From: Anolis sagrei
Taxonomy: Eukaryota; Chordata; Lepidosauria; Squamata; Anolidae
Length of the DNA: 64,000 bases
NCBI RefSeq assembly: GCF_037176765.1
Contig: NC_090034.1
Location: 4,407,375-4,471,374 of the forward strand
Direction of reading: 5' to 3'
The notes under the pieces were generated by a model, which was not told the origin of the DNA, searched no databases, and saw only the letters and a list, made by a program, of their open reading frames with translations. Below, piece by piece: positions 55,830 through 64,000 of this stretch (position 1 is the first letter of the stretch; the number at the start of each line of letters is the position of its first letter). The position numbers and the translations under genes are program-made.

Positions 55830-56163
55830 TTTATTGAGACTATGCTTTAGACTAAGTGGGAGAAAGTTATTTACAAGAGACAGCTCAAGCCATGCCTTCC
55901 TAACATTTTCCGTCCTTGACATGAAAATGCCTTTTCTTAAAAAACCCAAACTGCTTCCATTTCAGAAAACACATAAAAGATATTTCCGAAATCCTCCACT
56001 TGTCTCTCTTCATATTCCAAGAGATGCTTGCAACTTCCGCCTTCCTTCTTTCTCTTTCTGTGCAAGTTGTCTATGAAAATAGATAGCTTTAAGCTGCTCC
56101 GGTCATCACTATGCTAGCAATCTTTGCAAAAGGCCGCTGCCTGGAGAGACTTTGTCCTTCAGC
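55830..56163 (-). terminator. MYH16: MYH16 terminal 3'-UTR exon with poly(A) signal
   Basis: On the minus strand a strong polypyrimidine tract and acceptor (TTCTCTTTTCAG) end at 56164; the exon begins GCTGAAGGAC at 56163. An AATAAA on the minus strand lies at 55830-55835, so cleavage should fall near 55815. Exon pairing with the donor at 57387 is inferred. Confidence 0.65.
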
Positions 56164-56337
56164 CTGAAAAGAGAAGAAAGTAACTTATTTAGGAGGTAAA
56201 TGGTGGAACTAGATACGGGGTGAGTGTGCAATGGACAAAGGAGTTTGGAAATTACTTTTAATAAAAGGAATACATTCCTTTGTATTTAACTGGTTTCATG
56301 ATTCATATTCTATCTCTTAGTGTCAGTTAATTTTTTT

Positions 56338-56579
56338 CTCATGTCAGGAGCGACTGGAGAAACTGCAAGTCGCTTCTGGTGTGAGAGAATTGGCCTTCTG
56401 CAAGGATGTTGCCCAGGGAACATTGTACAGATGTTTTGATGTTTTGCCATCCTTGTGGGAGGCTTTTCTCATGTCCCCACATGGGGAGCTGGAGCTGACA
56501 GAGGGAGCTCATCCATGCTCTCCCCAGATTCGAACTTCCGACATGCCGGTTTAACCCATTGCGCCACCGAGGGCTCCAT
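56338..56579 (-). mobile_element. tRNA-derived SINE, family C
   Basis: Minus strand begins GGAGCCCTCGGTGGCGCAAT with B box AGTTCGAATCT and the GAGCTCCCTCTGTCAGCTCC body, as at 44688-44935. In the MYH16 3'-UTR intron. Confidence 0.87.
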
Positions 56580-56595
56580 ATCAATTAAGATAAAC

Positions 56596-57336
56596 TGTGA
56601 CGGCGCGAGTGGCGCCACCTATGTATAGAACTATTAGTTGTTGTTAGACTTAAACTGTTGTATCATGTTTAATCCTGCCCCTTTTACCATGTTTATGTAC
56701 AGTTGTATGGATTGGTTGCTTGTAGCTATCAATCAGTACTGTTTGGCTCCACCTCTTCCTGCAAGAGGGGAGAACTTCCTTTCTTTTCATTCTGCCTTCA
56801 GAGATCATACCACATGGATGTGAGTAAGAGACTTCATTCTTAAAGACCCTGATTTAAGTTACCTCTTAGCATCAGTTCTGAGGTTTTTTACCCTGGGGAC
56901 TCATGCTTTATGTTCAGATCATCCTGGATAACATTGAGGAGACCCCAGCGCCTTCATATCAGTTCTTTTGACAACAGAGGAAGATTCCGAATCTTCAAAA
57001 AATAGGCCATCTGAACTGGGGTTGTGGTTTGCTCCGGCATTCACAGCCATTGAGGAAGAGTAAACCTGGTGAGGCTTCTCAGCTTCAAACCCCTTGGACC
57101 CAGGACTAATTGAGACTGTAAAGTATGTTTTTCTTCACCCCTCTAAAGTTTTCCAGCTCATTGCTTTGAAGAAATGACTTTGTGATCAATAAAACTCATC
57201 TTGAGCTATCTACAGTGTTTTGAGTTTTTGGGAGTTCCAGTTTCCTAAAGGAGGGCAAGAAGCAATCCCCTGGGGGAAAGATGCCACGTCCATCCCTCCT
57301 TTGTTGAGAATAATAGCCCCCAGGCGCGACGGCACA
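56596..57336 (+). mobile_element. Solo LTR of an endogenous retrovirus-type element
   Basis: 741 bp with ends TGTGACGGCGCG and CGCGACGGCACA and a perfect 5-bp target duplication TAAAC at 56591-56595 and 57337-57341. AATAAA at about 57188-57194 in plus orientation. Unrelated in sequence to the LTR at 11432. Sits in the MYH16 3'-UTR intron, opposite in orientation to the gene. Solo fossil with no internal region. Confidence 0.9.
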
Positions 57337-57413
57337 TAAACTCATAAATGTATTGCTAAAAGCAAGGACAGAAACTCAGGCACCTACCAGCTGCCAGTTC
57401 GGAGGGGTGAGAT

Positions 57414-57617
57414 CTATTCCTCGGCGGATGATTTAGAGCTGGCAGATTTGGAGACCTGGATGATCTCCACCGAAGTAAAGGCTTTGCCAGCCGAGACCCG
57501 GTGGCGGGTGCGCAACTTGTTCAGGGCCGACTCGGCCATCCCGGCTCTCTCCTCGGCATCGTCCAGCTCGTGCACAGTCTTCCGGTACCTTGCTATGCTT
57601 TGATTGGCCTGTTCCTC
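57414..57617 (-). CDS. MYH16: MYH16 last coding exon and stop
   Basis: Acceptor CCAG next to 57617. Encodes [40 protein letters not shown] and the divergent tail to SSAEE; TAG at 57414-57416. The exon continues 26 bp beyond the stop to a donor GTAGGT at 57382-57387, so the stop lies close enough to the last junction to escape nonsense-mediated decay. Confidence 0.9.
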   Translation of the reverse strand, partial: EEQANQSIARYRKTVHELDDAEERAGMAESALNKLRTRHRVSAGKAFTSVEIIQVSKSASSKSSAEE

Positions 57618-58448
57618 CTGGAGAAAGTGAACCAATGAACACCATTCACATTCTCTGTTTTTTTTTAATTTAAATTTATATATTAAAAAAAACAATGAAA
57701 CTGATCTATCTACATCAAGGTATCTCAACCTGGGGGTCGGGACCCCTAGGGGGTCACAAGGGGGTGTCAGAGGGGTTGCCAAAGACCATCAGAAAGTACA
57801 GTATTTACTGTTAGTCATGGGGGTTCTGTGTGGAAAGTTTGGACCAATTCTATCATTAGAATGCTCTTTGATTGTAGGTGAACTATAAATCCCAGCAACT
57901 CCAACTTCCAAGTGTCAAGGTCTATTTCCCTCAAACTCCACCAGCATTCACATTTGTGCATATTGAGTACTAGTGTCAAGTTTGGTCCAGATCCATCATT
58001 GTTTAAGTCCACAGTGCTCTCTGGATATAGGTGAACTACAACTCCAAAACTCAAGGTCAATGCCCACCAAACCCTTCCAGTATTTTCCGTTAGTCATGGG
58101 AGTTCTGTGTGCCAAGTTTGGTTCAACTCCATCATTGGTGGACTTCAGAATGCTCTTTGATTGTAGATGAACTATAAATCCCAGCAAATACAACTCCCAA
58201 GTGACAAAATCAATCCCCTCCCCAACCCCACTAGTATTCAAATTTTGTTGCATCGGTTATTTGTGCCCAATTTGGTCGAATGAATGAAAATACATCCTGT
58301 GTATCAGATATTTCCATTATGATTCATAACAGTAGTAAAATGACAGTTATGAAGTAGCAACGAAAATAATCTTATGGTTGTGGGTCACCACAACAGGAGG
58401 AACTGGATTAAGGGGTCGCGACATTCAGAAGGCTGAGAAACACCAATC

Positions 58449-58484
<36 letters not shown>

Positions 58485-61400
58485 CACACACATACATATA
58501 CACATGAACCAATACCATGCTACTTCTATACAATATTCATATTTAGTTATGCCCTCTGCTCCTCCCACCTCTCCTATTATTATTACTGTTACAGTAGAGT
58601 CTCGCTTATCCGACCTTTGCCTATCCGACATTCTGCTTTATCCAGCGCTCTTATCCAATGCCTCCCTTTTCCCCTTCAATAAGAGCGCTCCCCAACTCTC
58701 TCTCCATTCCCAATCAGTGAAAAAGGCAAGATAAGGAGTAGGAGAAGGGGATAGGAAAGGGGGAAAAGAGGCAGGACCGGAAGCGGAAGCGTCCTCCCTC
58801 CTTCCCTCAGTGATTTCCATGCTAAACTCTAAAATTACAACAGCACAACAACAGAGAGGAAACAAACAAGGACATCTAATCACCTCTAAACAAAAGTTTG
58901 CTCTAGGCACTGTCAGGCCATTATATGCTAATCAAGGTGGTCAGTTGAAACATTCACACCTAGCTCCAGCAGACAAGAGTCCTTTGTCCCACCCTGGACA
59001 TAATTCCACAGATATATAAACCCTTTTTCCTAGTTCCAACAGACCTCACTACCACCGAGGATGCCTGCCATAGATGCAGGCGAAACGTCAAGAGAGAATG
59101 CCTCTAGACCATGGCCATATAGCCCGAAAAGCCTACAACAACCCAGATTTCCATGCTCCTATTCCGCATCTGGACACTTCCTGCTGGGCCCATCTAGCCC
59201 CGGGGCATTGCCTTGCCTTAACTCCTTGAGTTCCTTGTGTTAGTATTCTCGGTGTCTAGCACCACGTTGGACGGGTAACAGTAGAAAAATCCATATTATC
59301 CGACATTTTCATTTATCTGACGTTCTACCGACCTGTTTATGTCAGATAAGCAAGACTCTACTGTATGTTTATTTATCTCCCACTAGTCTAACTTCTTCCA
59401 ACTCTGTTTTTCTATGATTCTACGAAGGATTTCAAAGGATGGTTACTAGGCTTGGGTAAGCACGGAAAAATTTGGTTCTAAACTCGTTTCGTTTTTAGGG
59501 GGCCCTTGCGGTTCGTTTTTTTAAAGAATTCCGAAATTTTCCTTTTAAAAAGTTCAAAATATACGAAATTTCGTAAAATTACGAATCGATTCATTAATGG
59601 CGGACGCAATTGCGCAATATGCTAAAAAACCCTCCAAATGGGACAGGGGGAACTTCTGAAGCTTCCCTCTCCCTCTGTTGTTGACTGTTGGTGTGATAAT
59701 TTATTTTTTATCACTGATAAATAAACAACAACTATAAAACTTGCACCAGACATACGGAAATAATTACGAAACAATTACGAAACACTTTTGAAACAATTAC
59801 AAAACAATACGAAATAAATTGGAAAAATTGTTTCGATTTTTGATTACTCCTCACAGTAGTCCTGCATGGCTCAATATTGGATCGTATGCTAATTTAAATA
59901 CGAATTAATGACGAATTACGAAATTAACGAACGAAACCGCCCAAGCCTAATGGTTACGTACAGCCTCCTCGATTTGCCTCTTGTAAGTCTTCAGCTTGTT
60001 CTGGAGCTTCTCCACCAGCTCCTGCATGCGCTGGTTGGTCTTGTGGTCTTCTTCTGTTTGGAAGACCAGTTCCTTCAGCCGGCGCTCGTTCTTGTGCAGG
60101 ACCTTCACCGTCTCCACGTGACGCTTCTGCTCCGTATCCAGCTCCGTCTCCAGCTCCTTAATCTGATGTTGACGGGGAAACAGGATAAGATGGATTAATG
60201 CTCAAGGAAGGATGATGGTGATAATGGTGATGATGGGGACGGACAAGGCGTTCCTCCATTTGTTAGTAATCATATGGGGGAGAATGTGAGCGATCCCATC
60301 ATCACCAACATTATATCCCAATTTCATCATATCCTATCACAGTGGTTCAAAAACTGGCAATTCCTGGGTTATTATTTGAAAGAGGGATTGTTTGTTTTTT
60401 GGAAGTTAGGATAGGTAATATATGTTACACAATGACTTAGGGAAAAACCTCAGTCTTTTGTTTTTTATGAATGCTCCTATGAGAAAATGTATAAGGATAT
60501 GGGTGAACTACAATTCGCAAAAATCTTGGGCCAACCCTCCCAAAATTCCCCCAGGATTCATAGTTGGCCATGTTGGTTCTAAAAAAAGTTAATTTGTGTG
60601 AATTCTATGTAATGTAACTATATGAATATAATAATGTAAGTAAACTTCTGGTTTGTAAGGTAACCTCTACCTTCTATGTTTTATTTTTCAGTGAATGGTT
60701 TGGAAGGGGGTACCAAAATACTGTTTGCTTACACTTGAAAATTACCTAGGGACGGCCCTGAGTTTACCAGCTCTTAGGATTTCTGGGAGTTGAAGGCCAA
60801 AACATCTGGGGACCCACAGGTTGAGAATCATTGTCCTATGATATCTCGGTAGGCTGTTAGGAATTGTGGGAGTTGAAGTCCAAAACACCTGGTTGGAGGG
60901 CCAAAAGTTGACCTGTGTCTGGTCTAGAGTCCACTCTCACAATCCCACCAATCGTAGACATGATGGGACGGAGAAAATGGTCTTTCTTGAGGATCTCGGA
61001 ACCCATACGGCTCATACCAGGAGATACAATGTGCCAAATAAGCTTGGACTTGAGCCATACAAGGCTATATAGGTCTCAACCTGCACTTTGCATGGGACCC
61101 AGCTGAGTAGACAATTGGGCAGTAGTGTTTTCTTCCTTACCCTGGTCTCCAGCTTCATGATGGTGCGCTTCCCTCCTTTAAGAGCCAGTTGCTCGGCTTC
61201 TTCCATCTTGACCTGCAGGTCTTTGATGGTGACCTCTTGGTTCTTCTTAATCTTCTCCAGGTGCATGGAGTGGTCTTGCTCTTGGCGCAGCTCTTCAGCC
61301 ATGCGGGTTGCCTAGGAAGAAGCACAATGTTTTTTTTAACCAAAAGCAACAGGCGTTGAAGCTTTGTCTCACTTTACGCACATTCACAACTCACATCAGC

Positions 61401-62307
61401 CACGGCTTTCTTGGCGCGCTCATCTGCGGTCCGGAACTCACTGATCAACTCCTCGTGATCGTTCGTGATGCGCACGAGGTCCGATTCCAGTTTGCGCTTG
61501 ATCACCAGCAGGCTTTGGTTCTGGAAGGGAAAGGGTTATATTTACTGCCTTGACTTTAATGAAAGGTGGGATAGAAAGGATCCAAAGGATGCAATGGAGC
61601 CATGACAGGAAAGGAGAACATGCCACCTGAACATTAGGAAGAACTTCCTGACTGCAAGAATGAAGGAGGCATAAGTATAAGAAGAATGTTAAGTTGCTAA
61701 ACTGCTCAGCTTACATAGGAAATTGGTTTGCGGTTAGGTGCAACAGCAAAGTCTGCAAGTAGAGAACAAATTGTGGTTTTGACAGCCTAACACCTTGAGA
61801 ACAACAGGAAGCCATACAAAGTGCACAAAACTATGTTCTGATCTATTGAACTACTGATAGGAGGGGGACTAAGAGGAGCAGAAGTGAAGACAACTGGTAA
61901 CTTTCCATGACAAAAATACTCTTGTTTACCTGACTGTATAAAAAGCTTTACTTTTGTCAAGGAGGTGCGGCAGTCCTTATAAAGTATGGGCACCTGTGCG
62001 TGCCCTACATGACAGTCCAACTCTTTCATGATCATGGAAGAATAAAACTTTGCTTTTGATCTTCTTCCTGGGACTGCCTCTTTTCTTTCAATAATAATCT
62101 CACCTGGACGCTGAGCTCGTTGTGCCTCTCGGAGACCTCCACCAGCTCTTGCTCAATGAGTTTACGCGAGCGCTCGCTGCCCTCCAGTCCGGTCCGCACT
62201 TCCTCCAGCTCTGTCTGCAGAAGGCTGAGGCGCCGCTCCTGCAGGTTGTACTGTTCCCGCAGCTCCTCGTGTTGCCGGGCATCCTCATCCATCTGGATCT
62301 GGAGGTC
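57414..62307 (-). CDS. MYH16: MYH16, sarcomeric myosin heavy chain 16, 3' part (five coding exons; 5' part outside the window)
   Basis: Distal coiled-coil rod (light meromyosin) of a class II muscle myosin heavy chain, which packs into thick filaments. Exons: 62104-62307, 61395-61520, 61141-61311, 59962-60162, 57414-57617; 906 bp, 301 residues plus TAG, all phase 0, all GT-AG. Rod motifs seen: [88 protein letters not shown]. Heptads run without a break until NKLRTRHR. A 25-30 residue Ser/Lys-rich tail ending SSKSSAEE follows, unlike the short VISEE-type ends of MYH1-8. MYH16 is chosen over other MYH genes because it lies directly upstream of ARPC1A in the same orientation, as in human 7q22.1. 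In carnivores and non-human primates MYH16 is the masticatory (jaw) myosin; in humans it is a pseudogene. No disabling change is visible here. Confidence 0.85.
57716..58445 (-). mobile_element. SPIN-like hAT element (copy 7), complete
   Basis: 730 bp, CAAGGTATCTCAACC to GGCTGAGAAACACCA, perfect 8-bp duplication ATCTACAT at 57708-57715 and 58446-58453. In the MYH16 intron, 98 bp upstream of the last coding exon. Confidence 0.92.
58454..58502. repeat. (GT)n/(CA)n microsatellite
   Basis: About 14 GT units followed by ACACACATACATATACAC, at the SPIN 3' junction. Confidence 0.93.
58592..59363. mobile_element. pogo/Tigger-like DNA element with nested Penelope-like insertion
   Basis: Ends CAGTAGAGTCTCGCTTATCC and GATAAGCAAGACTCTACTG are inverted repeats flanked by TA on both sides, the Tc1/mariner-superfamily duplication. 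Inside are further TTATCCGACATT motifs. Net length about 440 bp without the nested insertion. Confidence 0.87.
58824..59145 (+). mobile_element. Penelope-like element, 5'-truncated, with 12-bp target duplication
   Basis: Encodes [20 protein letters not shown] and [20 protein letters not shown]-type C-terminal sequence and the tail to CCTACAACAACCCA. Flanked by a perfect 12-bp duplication GATTTCCATGCT at 58812-58823 and 59146-59157. Confidence 0.9.
59447..59949. mobile_element. hAT-like MITE next to a MYH16 splice donor
   Basis: 503 bp, ends TAGGCTTGGG and CCCAAGCCTA, AT-rich with reiterated ACGAAAT/ATTTCGTA motifs, perfect 8-bp duplication ATGGTTAC at 59439-59446 and 59950-59957. Right end is 12 bp from the exon at 59962. 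Confidence 0.88.
59962..60162 (-). CDS. MYH16: MYH16 rod exon with unusual donor
   Basis: 201 bp, 67 codons; acceptor ATCAG next to 60162. Encodes [20 protein letters not shown] through [15 protein letters not shown]. The donor is GTACGT, with C at +4, and a hAT element ends 12 bp into the intron (59447-59949). Confidence 0.94.
60163..61140. other. MYH16 intron, mostly nothing recognised
   Basis: 60765-60830 holds a decayed SPIN-type MITE end (ACAGGTTGAGAATCATTG) and 60855-60905 the common GGGAGTTGAAGTCCAAAACA repeat. Otherwise no feature. Confidence 0.45.
61141..61311 (-). CDS. MYH16: MYH16 rod exon
   Basis: 171 bp, 57 codons, the usual size for this exon; only 83 bp separate it from the previous exon. 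Acceptor CTAG next to 61311, donor GTAAGG at 61135-61140. Contains the conserved [12 protein letters not shown]. Confidence 0.95.
61395..61520 (-). CDS. MYH16: MYH16 rod exon
   Basis: 126 bp, 42 codons, a usual size for this myosin exon; acceptor CCAG next to 61520, donor GTGAGT. Encodes [20 protein letters not shown] to KKAVAD. Confidence 0.95.
61521..62103. other. MYH16 intron, nothing recognised
   Basis: Short CR1-like piece (ACATTAGGAAGAACTTCCTGACTG near 61630-61655), otherwise nothing. Confidence 0.45.
62104..62307 (-). CDS. MYH16: MYH16 rod exon
   Basis: 204 bp, 68 codons; acceptor TTCAG next to 62307, donor GTGAGA at 62098-62103. Encodes [20 protein letters not shown] through [19 protein letters not shown]. 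The first MYH16 exon visible; earlier exons lie past the right edge. Confidence 0.95.
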
Positions 62308-62514
62308 CTGAAGACAAAAAGGCAGAAATACACTGATAGCACTGAAAATCCGGGCAAGATTAATTTCCGATACTGCAGTTGATTGTTCTGGGGATGCTTT
62401 TACCTAATCATAGTGTGGTTCTCAATATCCAAAGTATTTCTTGCTCAAGTTTTTATAATACCGAATTTTACTTGGTTTTTAACTATGTAAAAACTAGTTC
62501 ATATAGTATTTTAT

Positions 62515-63725
62515 GTAGTTGTACTTGTACCCGCCACGCGTTGATGTGGCCAACCTTCCCTCCCTCTTTCTCTCCTTTTTTCTTTCTCTCCTTCCTTCCC
62601 TTTTTTCTTTCCTTCTTTCCTGCCTTCTCATCCTCTTCCTTCTTTCTTTCCTTTTTTTCTTTCATCCTCTCCTTCCTTCCTTCCTTCCTTCCTTCCTTCC
62701 TTCCTTCCTTTTTTTCTTTCCTTCTCTCCTTCCTTCTCTTTCCCTTTCCTTCCTTTCCTTTTTTTATTTCCTTCTCTCCTTCCTTCCTTCTCTTCCTCTT
62801 CCCTTCCTTCCCTTTTTCTTTCCTTCTCTCCTTCATTCCTTCCTTCCCTTCCCTTCCCCTTCCTTCCCTTTTTTCTTTCCTTCTCTACTTCCTTCTCTTC
62901 CTCTTCCCTTCCTTCCCTTTTTTCTTTCCTTCTCTCCTTCCTTCTCTTTCCCTTTCCTTCCTTTCCTTTTTTATTTCCTTCTCTCCTTCCTTCCTTCTCT
63001 TCCTCTTCCTTCCCTTTTTCTTTCCTTCTCTCCTTCCTTCCTTCCTTCCTTCCTTCCCTTCCCTTCCCTTCCCTTCCCTTCCCTTCCCTTCCTTCCCTTT
63101 TTTCTTTCCTTCTCTACTTCCTTCTCTTCCTCTTCACTTCCTTTTTTCTTTCCTTCTCTCCTTCCTTCCTTCTCTTCCTCCTTCCTTCCTTCCCCTTTTT
63201 CTTTCTCCCCTTCCTTCCTTCTCTACCTTTTCTTGGACTGTAACTCCCAGCGGTCCTCCTGATAAATCTATCTACCTATCTCTATCTACCTCTGTCTAAT
63301 CTATCTCTCTGGAGGATTGCTGGGAGTTGCAGTCCAGGAATAGGAAATTAGAAATATGGAGGGATTGGGATGCTCTCAAAGAGATCCAAGGAGAAGAAAG
63401 TTTGCATCTTGGAAGCAGTGCACTGGGAGCATCCTCCTCTCCTAAAGGGCCTGGTTTAGGGGATGCAGGGAGCTGTAGTCTGGAAGAGAGTGTGGATACT
63501 CTTTTGTGTGTTTTGTTTGCCGGGGTGTGTGTGTGTGTGTGTGTGTGTGTTTTTGCACATGTGCTGTAGCGTTTTTTGGCTTTTTTGGCTTTTGAAGTCC
63601 CTTCTGCTGTGTTTTTCTGTGTTTTTATAAGTGATGGTCACTCGTTGGCCTGATAGGTGTATTGCATCCAAATTTCGTGTCAATTCACCCAGTGGTTTCT
63701 GAGTTATGTTAATCCCACAAACAAA
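62515..63725 (+). repeat. Repeat family X, copy with polypyrimidine tract
   Basis: Starts CTTGTACCCGCCACGCGTTG, contains (TTCC/CTTT)n from 62560 to 63225 including a perfect CCTT run at 62670-62710 and a (CCCTT)n run near 63055-63095, then GTGATGGTCACTCGTTGG ... CCCACAAACAAAC. Its last ~20 bp are replaced by the SINE at 63726. In the MYH16 intron. Confidence 0.8.
63520..63552. repeat. (GT)n microsatellite
   Basis: About 14 GT units inside repeat family X. Confidence 0.9.
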
Positions 63726-64000
63726 CACCGGGATTGTGGTGCAGCTAGCTGAGTGTCAGATGCATTAAGATCACTCTGACCAAAAGGTCTTGAGTTCGAA
63801 GCCAGCTGGCTGAGTGTCAGAGTGAGCCCGGGTTGGAGTGAGCTTCCGACCAATTATGTAGCTTGTTGTTGACCTTTGCAATCTGAAAGACAGTTGCATC
63901 TGTCAAGTGGGAAAATTAGGTACCACCTATGTGTGGGGAGGCTAATTTAACTAATTTATGAGGCCATAAAAAGACTCCAGCAAAAAGCACTCCAGCGGGG
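63726..64000 (+). mobile_element. tRNA-related SINE, family B, cut by the window end
   Basis: CACCGGGATTGTGGTGCAGC, then GTTCGAAGCC B box and the GACAGTTGCATCTGTCAAGT body, matching 44121-44460. A short duplication of GAAGCCAGC...GAGTGTCAG lies at 63797-63822. Confidence 0.85.

Noticed and set aside
57414-62307. Fast skeletal or cardiac MYH (MYH1-8)
   Set aside because: Tail after NKLR differs from the conserved short ends of those genes, and synteny with ARPC1A points to MYH16. A rod tree would settle it.
62379-63299. Open frames of 306 and 247 codons
   Set aside because: Polypyrimidine tract in a MYH16 intron; no protein features.

Overview
The window is vertebrate nuclear DNA, most likely from a squamate reptile (a lizard). 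The evidence is spliced protein-coding exons, abundant BovB and L2/CR1 LINEs, Penelope-like elements with a GIY-YIG domain, SPIN-type hAT transposons and tRNA-derived SINEs. BovB, SPIN and Penelope-like elements together are typical of squamates. I cannot name the species.

Two host genes lie head-to-tail on the minus strand. On the right (55.8-62.3 kb) are the last five coding exons and a 3'-UTR exon of a sarcomeric myosin heavy chain, best called MYH16. Its 5' part lies beyond position 64000. On the left (12.6-50.4 kb) is a complete ARPC1A gene, the WD40 subunit of the Arp2/3 complex. It has one noncoding exon in a CpG island and nine coding exons that join in phase to a 370-residue protein, the length I recall for human ARPC1A. 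The MYH16-ARPC1A order and orientation match human 7q22. The genes do different jobs (jaw-muscle contraction versus branched-actin nucleation), so their adjacency is conserved synteny, not an operon.

Nearly everything else is repeat. Positions 1-12.5 kb (downstream of ARPC1A) hold a LINE whose reverse-transcriptase core is repeated four times in frame, a near-complete 3' LINE copy, a SPIN element, two long polypyrimidine tracts, and a BovB LINE split by a solo LTR. ARPC1A introns (13-50 kb) hold three BovB insertions (one with an inverted 5' piece), two copies of a LINE ending in a C2H2 finger, many L2/CR1 3' ends, Penelope-like tails that often form fold-backs, and several hAT elements with exact 8-bp target-site duplications. 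From 50.7 to 55.6 kb, between the genes, there are TA/CA microsatellites, an LTR-like region split by a SPIN copy, and a long L2 fragment. MYH16 introns carry a solo LTR, SPIN, a pogo/Tigger-like element with a nested Penelope-like insertion, and a hAT element 12 bp from a splice donor. The final 1.7 kb repeats a polypyrimidine-bearing family also seen at 8-10 kb, ending in a SINE cut by the window edge.

The long open frames in the microsatellite tracts are not genes. I see no tRNA, rRNA or CRISPR features.
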